DNA from: CAZGZD01 sp964530005
Lineage (GTDB): Bacteria > Patescibacteriota > Microgenomatia > UBA1406 > GWC2-37-13
Length of the DNA stretch: 24,133 bases
NCBI GenBank assembly: GCA_964530005.1
Contig: CAZGZD010000016.1
Span: 1 to 24,133 of the forward strand
Direction of reading: 5' to 3'
A program made the position numbers and the translations under genes. Of this stretch, positions 16,453 to 23,904 are shown one piece after another (positions within the stretch are counted from its first letter, which is position 1; every line of letters starts with the position of its first letter). The notes beneath the pieces were generated by a model that ran no database searches, was not told the origin of the DNA, and was given only the letters and a program-made list of their open reading frames with translations.

Positions 16453-16668
16453 CTACATTCTGTATACTATTCGACCTCGTGCAAGATCATAGGCTGTCAT
16501 CTCAATCCGCACTCTATCACCTGGCAAAATCTTGATATAATTTTTTCTCATTTTGCCAGACAAATAACAGAGAATAATCTTCTCTGAATCGGTCAACTTT
16601 ACCTTAAATAATGTATTGGGAAGATTTTCAACAATGCTACCTTCAACAACAACAACATTATCCTTCAT
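16453..16668 (-). CDS. infA: Translation initiation factor IF-1
   Basis: 71 residues from the chosen start, the normal IF-1 length. IF-1 blocks the ribosomal A site during initiation and helps IF-2 and IF-3. The OB fold is recognised by VVVEGSIVENLPNTLFKVKL, the SGKMRKNYIKILPGDRVRIE core and the YDLARGRIVYR end. An ATG 11 codons upstream (16701) is in frame, but the internal ATG gives the family length and leaves the extended -10 element upstream, so it is preferred. The gene ends in TAG and is 54 bases after map. Confidence 0.96.
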   Translation of the reverse strand: MKDNVVVVEGSIVENLPNTLFKVKLTDSEKIILCYLSGKMRKNYIKILPGDRVRIEMTAYDLARGRIVYRM

Positions 16669-16678
16669 AAAGGTAATT

Positions 16679-16687
16679 ATTATATCA
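16679..16687 (-). promoter_or_regulatory. Extended -10 promoter element for infA-rpmJ-rpsM
   Basis: The minus strand reads TGATATAAT, a perfect extended -10 (TGn plus TATAAT), ending 10 bases before the infA ATG in the 54-base map-infA gap. The hexamer at 17 bases upstream, TTAAAT, is a weak -35, as is common for extended -10 promoters. It may drive the alpha-operon genes independently, with a nearly leaderless transcript. Confidence 0.4.
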
Positions 16688-16722
16688 CAAACCGCGTTCA
16701 AATTTAAGCCCAGTTTCGCACG

Positions 16723-17475
16723 CTACGTCAAAACCTCAGCTTTATCTGAATAGATACCAATCGTATGCTCAAAACATGCGGAAAGACTTCCATCTGCAGT
16801 CTTTATAGACCAAGCGTCTCCTCTCTCATACACAATGCGCTCAGTACCCATACTGTAGATAATCTCAACTGCAATAACCATGCCTGGCCTTATCAAATCT
16901 GTATTTTGAATAGGTCTGTCCAAAAATCCAGGAATCATAGGATCCTCATGCAACTCAGCCCCTACTCCATGACCTGTCAACTCTTTTAGGATAAAGTATC
17001 CATGTCCATAAATTTCATCAGAAATTGTTTTTGAAATATCTCCAATTCGACCCCCTATCTTGATGCTTTTTATCGCCTTTTTGAGGGTAGCCTCTCCAAC
17101 ATCCAGAAAAGTTTGTACCTTCGGGTCCTTCATATTACCCACAATAAAAGATATCGCATGATCTGTATGGAATCCCAACATGTAAAGCCCAATATCAATT
17201 GTCAGAAGATCTCCATCTTTAAGTATTCTTTTAGATGGTGGCGTATGCACTGCCTGTTCATTAATAGTTAGACATGTGGCCCATTTATATCCATGAACTC
17301 TCATAAATCCGGGCTCCCCCCCCTGCTTTTTTATAAGTTGTTGTGCTGCCTCATCTATGGAAAGAGTTGTTATTCCGGGTCTAACTTGTGGAACAAGCTC
17401 TTTCATGACAAGTCGAAGTCGACGACCCGCCTCTTTTATAATTGCAAGCTCAGCCTCTGTCTTTATAGTAATCAT
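16723..17475 (-). CDS. map: Methionine aminopeptidase, type I
   Basis: 250 residues, standard type I length without N-terminal extension. It removes the initiator methionine from nascent proteins in the cytoplasm. The five metal ligands of the pita-bread fold are visible: D94 in TIDIG, D105 in FHTDHA, H169 in LTGHGVG, E204 in AVEII and E236 in FEHTIG. The substrate-site His is H77. It lies between adk and infA, the classical order, with gaps of 36 and 54 bases. It ends in TAG. Confidence 0.97.
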   Translation of the reverse strand: MITIKTEAELAIIKEAGRRLRLVMKELVPQVRPGITTLSIDEAAQQLIKKQGGEPGFMRVHGYKWATCLTINEQAVHTPPSKRILKDGDLLTIDIGLYMLGFHTDHAISFIVGNMKDPKVQTFLDVGEATLKKAIKSIKIGGRIGDISKTISDEIYGHGYFILKELTGHGVGAELHEDPMIPGFLDRPIQNTDLIRPGMVIAVEIIYSMGTERIVYERGDAWSIKTADGSLSACFEHTIGIYSDKAEVLT

Positions 17476-17511
17476 GTAGATTTAAATACAAGGATCAACA
17501 ATTAAAATAGA

Positions 17512-18057
17512 TTATTGGTTAATTCCCATACCAGAAAGTATAGCCTCTGTCACTGCCTCAACTGAACCCGTACCATCAACTGTGATAAGATTGCCCTTTT
17601 CTTTGTAATACTCAATGAGCGGCTTTGTATGAGTATGGAATGATTCAATACGACGCTTTATCGCTTCGTCTGTCTCATCTGCACGTCGCGTGTCCTGCCT
17701 TTTCTTAATTCTGTCCAATGCCACATCATCTGGGGTCTCAATGTAGATTACCCAATCGATTGGGTCTGGAAATTCATCGGCTTGTACGATAGTTCGAGGG
17801 AATCCATCGATTATATAGCCATCTTTAAACTCTTCTCTTTTAAGATAAGTGGCGAAGATCTCAATTGTCTTTGCGTCCGGTATAAGTCGACCTGAATTGA
17901 CAATGTCTCTTATATACGTACTTACAGCGCCTGTGCCTTTCATAAGATCACGTATAATATCGCCAGCTGATATGAAGGGGATTTTGAGACGTGCGCTTAC
18001 CACACTACCTTGAGTAGATTTACCAGATCCCTGAATACCAATAAGTACAATCCTCAT
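17512..18057 (-). CDS. adk: Adenylate kinase, short-lid form
   Basis: 181 residues. It catalyses ATP + AMP to 2 ADP in the cytoplasm. The Walker A loop is GIQGSGKST at 7-15. The AMP-binding region includes FISAGDIIRD (28-37) and IDGFPRT at 83-89. The LID is the short type: R120-QDTRRADE goes straight into RRIESF, without the zinc-binding or long lid insert of about 30 residues. A short lid explains the length of 181 rather than about 214. It is 59 bases after rpmG and 36 before map. Confidence 0.96.
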   Translation of the reverse strand: MRIVLIGIQGSGKSTQGSVVSARLKIPFISAGDIIRDLMKGTGAVSTYIRDIVNSGRLIPDAKTIEIFATYLKREEFKDGYIIDGFPRTIVQADEFPDPIDWVIYIETPDDVALDRIKKRQDTRRADETDEAIKRRIESFHTHTKPLIEYYKEKGNLITVDGTGSVEAVTEAILSGMGINQ

Positions 18058-18116
18058 AAATAAGCTTCAAATATGCCTAATTCATCTCCCCGGATACGAT
18101 CTTACAATACCTCTAC

Positions 18117-18293
18117 TTACCCAAGCTTTTTCTTTTCAGAGTGAATAGTGTGTTTTTTACACTTATTGCAGTATTTTTTTATCTTAAGAGCTGTGGTTGT
18201 ATTTACCTTATTTCGCTCCGACACATAATTCTGCTTTTTGCAGACATCACAGATCAGACCTACAAGTGTTCGAGAACCTTTTTTCTTAGCCAT
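18117..18293 (-). CDS. rpmG: Ribosomal protein bL33, zinc-binding form
   Basis: This short frame gives 58 residues: MAKKKGSRTLVGLICDVCKK, then a QNYVSERNK block and a TTTALKIKKYCNKCKKH block. bL33 binds 23S rRNA near the E site. C15, C18, C42 and C45 form two CxxC pairs, so it is the zinc-ribbon (C+) form. It lies 11 bases after secY and 59 before adk, a place where most bacteria have no ribosomal gene. Ends with TAA. Confidence 0.93.
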   Translation of the reverse strand: MAKKKGSRTLVGLICDVCKKQNYVSERNKVNTTTALKIKKYCNKCKKHTIHSEKKKLG

Positions 18294-18304
18294 AAATATG
18301 TACT

Positions 18305-19591
18305 TTAACTAGTAAATTTATCATAACTTCGCATAACAAGCTGTGCCTCAACGGTCTTAAATGTCTCAAGTATGACAGATACAACAATCAAAATCCCAGC
18401 ACCACCTATCACGAGGTTTTTGACTCCTGTGGCAAGTGAGATGAAAGCAGGAAGCACTGCTATAAGGCCCAAAAATACAGCGCCAACGGACGTGATTCTG
18501 TACAAAATCGCCTGCAAATACGCGCGAGTTGCAGTTCCTGGACGAATACCCGGAATAAACCCTCCATTTTTTTGGATCTGCTCGGAGATCTTTTCTGGAT
18601 TAAAAACAATGATTGTATAAAAAAAAGTAAATCCAATAACAAGAATGAAGTAAAAGAAATTATAGAAAAATCCGGTTGGTTGGAAAAGATGGACCATAAA
18701 TACAGCGATCTGAGCTATAACTTTATTTTTTGCATATTGCAAAAAGTTCCCAATAAGCTGTGGAAAAAGTACAAATGATATGGCGAATATGATAGGAATT
18801 ACCCCAGCCTGATTAAGCTTTAAAGGCAAATAATTGCTTTGACCCTGATACATACGATTACCGCGTATACGACGAGCATAATATATAGGAATCCGTCGAA
18901 CAGCCTCATTAATAAATACAACGGCACCGATAACAAAAAAAGCCAGGGCCAGGAAGATAATAATGTTGAAGATAAATGTCGAATCCACAACACTTATCGT
19001 ACGACCTACAGTAACTGGAATTCGACTTACGATACCTGCGAATATAAGAAGAGATATGCCATTTCCAATCCCAAACTCAGAGATAAGCTCTCCAAACCAC
19101 ATCAGGATAAATGATCCGGCAACAAGCGTAAATATAAAAGAGAAAAATTCAAGTGGAGCCAGACGAGTAAGTACATGCTGATTTAAAAGCAAGAAGTAGA
19201 TTCCAACGCCTTGGACGACTGTCAAAGGAAGGGTAAGAAAACGAGTATACTGATTTATACGGAATCTCCCATACTCCCCCTCTTTGGACAAGCCTTCAAG
19301 AGAAGGAACGACTACAGTCAAAAGTTGCATGATAATAGAAGCGTTGATATAGGGACCAAGTCCGAGTGCCATCACAGAGAAGTTGATAAGCGTACCTCCT
19401 GAGAAAATATCCAAAAGTGCAAAAAATTGATTCTGCGAAAAAAGCGACCTTAATTCACGTAAATTTATTGCTGGAATAGGCAAAAATGCAAATGTTCGAT
19501 ATATTAGAAAAAGAACAAGAGTAAAGATCAATTTACGCTTTAGCTCTCTGTCATTTAGAAGTAGTTGTATTTTTTCTCTAATTTTTTTCAT
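18305..19591 (-). CDS. secY: Protein translocase subunit SecY
   Basis: 428 residues, ten membrane helices expected. SecY is the channel for secreted and membrane proteins. Diagnostic parts are AFLPIPAINLRELRSLF at the start of the outer loop, DIFSGGTLINFSVMALGLGPYINASIIMQLL (plug and TM2 region, quoted in two parts elsewhere as SGGTLINFSVMALGLGPYIN), the cytosolic loop RRIPIYYARRIRGNRMYQGQ, and the late loop GFIPGIRPG. The longest frame starts at 19639, but MKKIREKIQLLLNDRELKRK at 19591 is the family-like N-terminus, so I chose it; it overlaps the rplO end by 14 bases. The C-terminus is short. Position after rplO is classical. Confidence 0.97.
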   Translation of the reverse strand: MKKIREKIQLLLNDRELKRKLIFTLVLFLIYRTFAFLPIPAINLRELRSLFSQNQFFALLDIFSGGTLINFSVMALGLGPYINASIIMQLLTVVVPSLEGLSKEGEYGRFRINQYTRFLTLPLTVVQGVGIYFLLLNQHVLTRLAPLEFFSFIFTLVAGSFILMWFGELISEFGIGNGISLLIFAGIVSRIPVTVGRTISVVDSTFIFNIIIFLALAFFVIGAVVFINEAVRRIPIYYARRIRGNRMYQGQSNYLPLKLNQAGVIPIIFAISFVLFPQLIGNFLQYAKNKVIAQIAVFMVHLFQPTGFFYNFFYFILVIGFTFFYTIIVFNPEKISEQIQKNGGFIPGIRPGTATRAYLQAILYRITSVGAVFLGLIAVLPAFISLATGVKNLVIGGAGILIVVSVILETFKTVEAQLVMRSYDKFTS

Positions 19592-20039
19592 TGGTATCTG
19601 TGACTGTGCCTCCAAGCGCCTCAATTGCGGCCTTTGCACCTTTGGAAACTGGCAGTATAACTGTCAATTTTCGTGTCAGTTTACCATTTGCGAGAACTTT
19701 CACTCCGGCGAGCTTTACTCGCGCAGGTACCACAGATGCTTTAATAAGGGTATTAATATCTACACTCTCACCCGCTTTAAAGCGATTAAGATCAGATAAG
19801 GTTATTTTTGTCGCAGGCTCTCTTACTGACTTATTTTTTCCCTTTCCTCGAAGGAGAGGATATTTTTTGACCATTCGCCCCTGCCCTCCTTCAAAATGAA
19901 GTGGAATATTCTCACGAGCTGCTTGATGTCTTGTTGTACCTCGACCAGATTTCGCACCTATCCCTGATCCCGACCCGCGTCCTCGTCTTTTCTTGGAACG
20001 ATCGACTATTTTGGGAAGGTTGGACAATATATTGTTCAT
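19578..20039 (-). CDS. rplO: Ribosomal protein uL15
   Basis: 153 residues, usual length. uL15 is a late-assembling 50S protein. It shows the Gly/Arg-rich N-terminus RGRGSGSGIGAKSGRGTTRH, the FEGGQGRMVKKYPLLRG block, and a globular C-domain with VKLAGVKVLANGKLTRKLTV. It follows rpsE directly by 18 bases: the rpmD (uL30) gene normally between them is absent. It ends in TAG and overlaps secY by 14 bases. Confidence 0.97.
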   Translation of the reverse strand: MNNILSNLPKIVDRSKKRRGRGSGSGIGAKSGRGTTRHQAARENIPLHFEGGQGRMVKKYPLLRGKGKNKSVREPATKITLSDLNRFKAGESVDINTLIKASVVPARVKLAGVKVLANGKLTRKLTVILPVSKGAKAAIEALGGTVTDTNEKN

Positions 20040-20057
20040 ATATAGATTTTAATTTTA

Positions 20058-20537
20058 TTACTTTTTAGTCTTTACAACTCTGGTATTTAGATGCGAAAGT
20101 GCGCGCATTACGGCATATGCATTCACTATTTGATTTCGCGACCCCATTACTTTTCCTGACACATCTTTCACTCCCCCAAATTCAAGTATTGCCCGAACTA
20201 CGCTTCCAACCTTGAGCCCTGTTCCGGCAGGCGCTGGCTTAAGCATTATCTTAGCTGCTTTATATTTGAGCTGTATATCATGGGGAATTGTCGATTTATT
20301 AAGCGGAACAGTAATCATATTACGCTTTGCCTGTACGATAGCTTTTTTGATTGCAGGAGGTACTTCATGGGCACGCCCCAAACCCACACCCACCTGACCA
20401 ACCTTATCACCGACAACGACTAATGCACAGAAACTCATAGCATTTCCACCTGTCGTTTTTTTTGTCACACGCTTGATGAGCAAGACCTGCTCCTCATATT
20501 TTTTGTCTGCATCTGCGATTTCAATGTCTTGCGCCAT
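20058..20537 (-). CDS. rpsE: Ribosomal protein uS5
   Basis: 159 residues. uS5 forms part of the mRNA entry site and affects decoding accuracy. The N-domain has LLIKRVTKKTTGGNAMSFCA and VVVGDKVGQVGVGLGRAHEV, the family signature region. The C-domain has the LKPAPAGTGLKVGSVVRAI block and VMGSRNQIVNAYAVMRAL. A weak AGGAA lies about 9-10 bases before the ATG. It follows rplR by 15 bases. Confidence 0.98.
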   Translation of the reverse strand: MAQDIEIADADKKYEEQVLLIKRVTKKTTGGNAMSFCALVVVGDKVGQVGVGLGRAHEVPPAIKKAIVQAKRNMITVPLNKSTIPHDIQLKYKAAKIMLKPAPAGTGLKVGSVVRAILEFGGVKDVSGKVMGSRNQIVNAYAVMRALSHLNTRVVKTKK

Positions 20538-20552
20538 ATATATTTTGATTTC

Positions 20553-20906
20553 CTAAATTTGTAAACCTCCATGTCGTAAACCTTCGGCTGACGCTTTAAC
20601 TCGCCCACTATATGCATATTCGCTTCGATCAAAAACTGCTTTTTTGGCTCCCTTTTTTATCAATACAGCAGCCAATTGTTCACCTACTATATAGGCTACT
20701 TCTGCCTTTTTTTGTTTCTTATCTGCCTTTATATCTTTACTTGATTTTGCAGCAAGAGTATGACGCTTTGTATCATCAATCGCCTGAAGATATATATATC
20801 TGTTTGAACGAAAGACTACAATACGTGGCCTGTCTGCTGTGCCGTGAATATTTGCACTCACTCGCCTTTTCCGACGATACGTGCGACTTTTGGTTATTGA
20901 TTTCAT
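20553..20906 (-). CDS. rplR: Ribosomal protein uL18
   Basis: 117 residues, standard length. uL18 binds 5S rRNA together with uL5. Recognised by RPRIVVFRSNRYIYLQAIDD, the AEVAYIVGEQLAAVLIKKGA helix region and FDRSEYAYSGRVKASAEGLR near the end. It begins 3 bases after the rplF stop. Position between rplF and rpsE is the classical spc order. Confidence 0.98.
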   Translation of the reverse strand: MKSITKSRTYRRKRRVSANIHGTADRPRIVVFRSNRYIYLQAIDDTKRHTLAAKSSKDIKADKKQKKAEVAYIVGEQLAAVLIKKGAKKAVFDRSEYAYSGRVKASAEGLRHGGLQI

Positions 20907-20909
20907 AGT

Positions 20910-21464
20910 TTATTCGCCTGCCGATTTAGCCTTTTTACCTGGCCTAACTTTTACCCTCTCGCCCTCGTAACGAATTCCTTTTCCTTTGTAAGCATCGGGC
21001 TTTCTGATTATGCGTATTTGATGAGCGACTTGTCCAACAAGCTGCTTATCAATACCTGAGACAATAACCTTGTTGTTGCCCTGCACCTGATATTTCACAC
21101 CATCTACCTTTTCAAACGTCACAAGATGTGAATATCCCACTTTTAGAACGATATCCTCGCCCTGCAACTTAACGTTATATCCTGTCCCCACAATCTCAAG
21201 CTTTTTCTCCCACGGTTTTTGAACACCGGAGACTGCATTTGCAACTAAACTTCGAAAAAGCCCGTGAAGAGATTTTGTCTTCTTCGCATCTTGCGATCTT
21301 GCGACCACAAGCTGCCCATCTTTATTCTCTATAGTTATATGCCGTGGAATTTCGTACGTCAATGTATCGTTTGGATTTGATCCTTTGACTGTAACCTGAC
21401 GTGCGGAGATATCCACAGCGACTCCTTGAGGAACACTAATTATTGTATCTCCTATTTTTGACAT
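20910..21464 (-). CDS. rplF: Ribosomal protein uL6
   Basis: 184 residues from the chosen start. uL6 lies at the base of the L7/L12 stalk near the sarcin-ricin loop. It starts MSKIGDTIISVPQGVAVDIS and continues with VTVKGSNPNDTLTYEIP. A central LHGLFRSLVANAVSGVQKPW precedes the end block RKPDAYKGKGIRYEGERVKV and a basic tail. An ATG 14 codons upstream (21506) overlaps rpsH and is not family-like, so 21464 is preferred, leaving a 13-base gap after rpsH. Confidence 0.97.
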   Translation of the reverse strand: MSKIGDTIISVPQGVAVDISARQVTVKGSNPNDTLTYEIPRHITIENKDGQLVVARSQDAKKTKSLHGLFRSLVANAVSGVQKPWEKKLEIVGTGYNVKLQGEDIVLKVGYSHLVTFEKVDGVKYQVQGNNKVIVSGIDKQLVGQVAHQIRIIRKPDAYKGKGIRYEGERVKVRPGKKAKSAGE

Positions 21465-21477
21465 ATTTAAATACTTC

Positions 21478-21864
21478 TTACCAAATCTTAAATAACAATT
21501 CTCCACCTAATCGTTCATTTTTTGCTTCACTTTGCGTCTTCAGTCCTTTTGAGGTTGAGACAATTGCAACACCCATCCCACCTCGTACCGACTTCAACTC
21601 ATGTGTGGCAACATACCAACGACGACCAGGACGTGAACAGATAACCACACCCTCCATAGCAGGCCTCACTCCATCGTATTTGAGCACAATATCAATTGTC
21701 TTTATTATGTCACCTCGCACTTCGTATTTTGCTATATATCCAAGATCTATAAGTTTCTTTACCAACTCCTCCTTAAATCGAGAGTGTGGCGAGTCAATAG
21801 ACTCTTTTCCAGCCATATATCCGTTTTTGATTCGTATGACGAGATCGATAATTGAGTTTTGCAT
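21478..21864 (-). CDS. rpsH: Ribosomal protein uS8
   Basis: 128 residues, usual length. uS8 binds the central domain of 16S rRNA. Family features are DLVIRIKNGYMAGKESIDSP, the ELVKKLIDLGYIAKYEV helix, SRPGRRWYVATHELKSVRGG, and GVAIVSTSKGLKT. The end reads LGGELLFKIW, matching the GGE-L---W terminus. Unusually its upstream neighbour is rpsS (16 bases) rather than rpsN. Confidence 0.97.
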   Translation of the reverse strand: MQNSIIDLVIRIKNGYMAGKESIDSPHSRFKEELVKKLIDLGYIAKYEVRGDIIKTIDIVLKYDGVRPAMEGVVICSRPGRRWYVATHELKSVRGGMGVAIVSTSKGLKTQSEAKNERLGGELLFKIW

Positions 21865-21880
21865 ATGTTTGATATATAAA

Positions 21881-22165
21881 TTATGTTGCCGACAAAATCT
21901 TCTTTGTCACTTTTCCGTGACCTCGGAATGTGCGCGTTGGTGAAAACTCACCCAGTCTGTGCCCGACCATTCCTTCGCTAATTAGTACTTCTATAAATTT
22001 GTGACCATTGTAAATTGAGAACCTGTGACCGACGAACTCAGGCGCAATCTGTGAACGACGAACCCATGTCTTGATTGGGGTACGGCTACCTGAGTCTTTT
22101 TGCTTCTTGACCTTATCTAAAAGCTTTGAGTCAATATATGGTCCTTTTTTTAATGATCTACTCAT
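21881..22165 (-). CDS. rpsS: Ribosomal protein uS19, in a non-standard position
   Basis: 94 residues from the chosen start, the normal uS19 length. uS19 lies in the 30S head and binds with uS13 near the tRNAs. It starts MSRSLKKGPYIDSKLLDKVK, then TWVRRSQIAPEFVGHRFSIY, NGHKFIEVLISEGMVGHRLG and EFSPTRTFRGHGK, all diagnostic. The longest frame starts at 22213 inside rpsN; 22165 is chosen for family fit and because AAGGAG lies 9 bases upstream. In nearly all bacteria this gene is between rplB and rplV in the S10 operon. Here it lies between rpsN and rpsH. Whether a second copy exists upstream cannot be seen. Confidence 0.97.
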   Translation of the reverse strand: MSRSLKKGPYIDSKLLDKVKKQKDSGSRTPIKTWVRRSQIAPEFVGHRFSIYNGHKFIEVLISEGMVGHRLGEFSPTRTFRGHGKVTKKILSAT

Positions 22166-22174
22166 ACTATTCGT

Positions 22175-22180
22175 CTCCTT
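22175..22180 (-). promoter_or_regulatory. Strong Shine-Dalgarno for rpsS
   Basis: AAGGAG lies 9 bases before the rpsS ATG and overlaps the rpsN TAA stop (read as TAAGGAG). It is the clearest ribosome binding site in the window and decides the rpsS start. Most other genes here show no such sequence. Confidence 0.7.
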
Positions 22181-22364
22181 ACCACGAAATTTTTTTAACT
22201 CCAGGGATCTCACCTTTTAATGCGTGTTCTCTAAAACATATTCGACATAGCCCAAATCTCCTCATATATGCCCGTGCACGTCCACATACTGAGCATCTAT
22301 TGCGCTCTCGTGTTGAGAACTTCTGCGGATGATTAAATTTAACAACACTTGATGTTTTTGCCAT
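22179..22364 (-). CDS. rpsN: Ribosomal protein uS14, zinc-binding type Z
   Basis: 61 residues, the short type Z form. uS14 sits in the 30S head. The zinc ligands C24, C27, C40 and C43 are present in NRCSVCGRARAYMRRFGLCR and the following ICF. It ends in the conserved GEIPGVKKISW before TAA. It follows rplE by 11 bases, as in the standard spc operon. Confidence 0.98.
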   Translation of the reverse strand: MAKTSSVVKFNHPQKFSTRERNRCSVCGRARAYMRRFGLCRICFREHALKGEIPGVKKISW

Positions 22365-22375
22365 ATTTTTTGATA

Positions 22376-22939
22376 TTAATTTACAGACTCTCCAGTCTTA
22401 TCTTCTTTTTTAAAAGGTACACCTAGAGCTTCAAAAAGTCTTATTCCTCGAGCATGATCTCTGGCTGTTGTGACAACGGTCACCTGAAGACCTCGAATCT
22501 TATCAATTTTATCAAACTCTATTTCTGGAAAAAGAGTCTGCTCGGTAAATCCAATATTCAGATTTCCATGACCGTCTACTGCTGACTGTGCAATTCCTCG
22601 AAAATCCTTAAAACGAGGAAGCACTATCTTAACAAGCTTTTCCAAAAAAGTATACATCGCACTTCGTCTTAGGGTAACTTTGACACCGATTGGATAACCA
22701 CGTCTAATCTTAAATGCGGATACTGATTTCTTGGCTAACGTGATAACTGGCCTTTGACCAGCAATCCATCCTATCTGCTCAACTATCTTGTCAATCACTC
22801 CTTTACTCGTCACGGCCTCACCGGCACCCACATTCACAACCACCTTGACAATTCGAGGAACTGCCATAGGATTATCAATTGCAAGGTCTGCCTTAAGCTT
22901 GCTCATTACTTCTTTTTGGTAAAATTCTTGAAAATTCAT
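22376..22939 (-). CDS. rplE: Ribosomal protein uL5
   Basis: 187 residues. uL5 binds 5S rRNA and contacts P-site tRNA. Key blocks are NPMAVPRIVKVVVNVGAGEA, AGQRPVITLAKKSVSAFKIR, RGYPIGVKVTLRRSAMYTFL, the LPRFKDFRGI segment and the NIGFTEQTLFPEIEFDKI block. The C-terminus extends a few residues beyond the usual FGVPF end. It follows rplX by 14 bases. Confidence 0.98.
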   Translation of the reverse strand: MNFQEFYQKEVMSKLKADLAIDNPMAVPRIVKVVVNVGAGEAVTSKGVIDKIVEQIGWIAGQRPVITLAKKSVSAFKIRRGYPIGVKVTLRRSAMYTFLEKLVKIVLPRFKDFRGIAQSAVDGHGNLNIGFTEQTLFPEIEFDKIDKIRGLQVTVVTTARDHARGIRLFEALGVPFKKEDKTGESVN

Positions 22940-22953
22940 ATTTAAAATGATAT

Positions 22954-23259
22954 TTATATTGTCACACCGCTTACTTTTGCAAATCTAACTTTTTTATTTT
23001 TCTCAATCTTAAATCCTACCCGAGTCGTCTTCTTAGTCTTCGGACAAACAAGTGCCACATTCGCAACTGGCAAGGCTCGTGGAAGATCCACAACTCCACC
23101 TTGGGGCATCTGCTCATTTTTTTTCACATGCTTTTTATACATATTTACATTTTCGATAACGATTCTCTGGGCTTTTGCAAAGGTACGAACTACCTTACCC
23201 TCACGACCAGCGTCTTTGCCAACTGTAACTCGTACTGTATCTCCTTTTTTAATTTTCAT
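22954..23259 (-). CDS. rplX: Ribosomal protein uL24
   Basis: 101 residues from the chosen start. uL24 is an assembly initiator near the tunnel exit. It starts MKIKKGDTVRVTVGKDAGRE with the KOW motif, then VIENVNMYKKHVKKNEQMPQ, GGVVDLPRALPVANVALVCP and a TRVGFKI segment. The longest frame begins 54 codons earlier inside rplN, with no family similarity, so 23259 is chosen; the gap to rplN is 4 bases. Confidence 0.97.
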   Translation of the reverse strand: MKIKKGDTVRVTVGKDAGREGKVVRTFAKAQRIVIENVNMYKKHVKKNEQMPQGGVVDLPRALPVANVALVCPKTKKTTRVGFKIEKNKKVRFAKVSGVTI

Positions 23260-23263
23260 ATTA

Positions 23264-23638
23264 TTAGTAAATCTCCTCAGCCAAACTTGCAATCTTGTTA
23301 AATCCCTGGTCTCTGATTTCTTTGGCAATAGGTCCAAAAATACGAGTTCCTCGTGGCTCTTTGCTTGTTTTGGTCTGAAGCAACACACATGCATTATCAT
23401 CAAATCTGATATAGCTACCATCTGTGCGCCGCTTTTCTTTTCGAGTTCTCACAATCACAGCGTGCACCACCTCTCCCTTTTTGACCTGTGCATAAGGGAG
23501 AGTCTCGCGGATTGTAATCGCTATCACGTCTCCAATATATGCATATTTGCGGTTGCCAGCACCGGGCATACCGATCATCACGGCTTGCTTGGCGCCGGTG
23601 TTGTCTGCAATCTCTAAATTTGATTTGAGCTGTAACAT
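23264..23638 (-). CDS. rplN: Ribosomal protein uL14
   Basis: 124 residues from the chosen start, standard length. uL14 helps form an intersubunit bridge. It starts MLQLKSNLEIADNTGAKQAV and carries IGDVIAITIRETLPYAQVKK, VIVRTRKEKRRTDGSYIRFD and GTRIFGPIAKEIRDQGFNKI, ending LAEEIY. The upstream ATG at 23716 lies in rpsQ and adds non-family sequence, so 23638 is used; the gap to rpsQ is 4 bases. Confidence 0.98.
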   Translation of the reverse strand: MLQLKSNLEIADNTGAKQAVMIGMPGAGNRKYAYIGDVIAITIRETLPYAQVKKGEVVHAVIVRTRKEKRRTDGSYIRFDDNACVLLQTKTSKEPRGTRIFGPIAKEIRDQGFNKIASLAEEIY

Positions 23639-23642
23639 ATTT

Positions 23643-23882
23643 TTATTTCTTAAGAACTTTATCAACAAGCGTGAAATGCTTATTTTTTGAAATAGGCCTT
23701 GTCTCACGAATATCAACTACATCGCCAATTTTTATATCCTCACGTGTGCTATGTGCTCGGAACTTTTTGTGTCTCGTGATAACTTTTTGGTACTTAGGAT
23801 GTCTAAGCTTTGTCTCAACACTTACAGTTATTGTATTGGCTGATCGCGCTGAAACGACGGTTCCTGTTAATATTTTTGCCAT
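23643..23882 (-). CDS. rpsQ: Ribosomal protein uS17
   Basis: 79 residues, usual length. uS17 is a primary 16S rRNA-binding protein with an OB fold. Recognised by LTGTVVSARSANTITVSVET, then HPKYQKVITRHKKFRAHS and IKIGDVVDIRETRPISKNKH, the family signature. It lies 22 bases after rpmC and 4 before rplN, the classical order. Confidence 0.98.
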   Translation of the reverse strand: MAKILTGTVVSARSANTITVSVETKLRHPKYQKVITRHKKFRAHSTREDIKIGDVVDIRETRPISKNKHFTLVDKVLKK

Positions 23883-23904
23883 ATAAGTTTATTTGATTTT
23901 TAAT

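Noticed and set aside
23260..23421. Long N-terminal extension of rplX
   Set aside because: The 54 extra codons lie inside rplN in another frame and have no uL24 similarity. The same logic removed the upstream extensions of rplN, rplF, rpsS, secY and infA.
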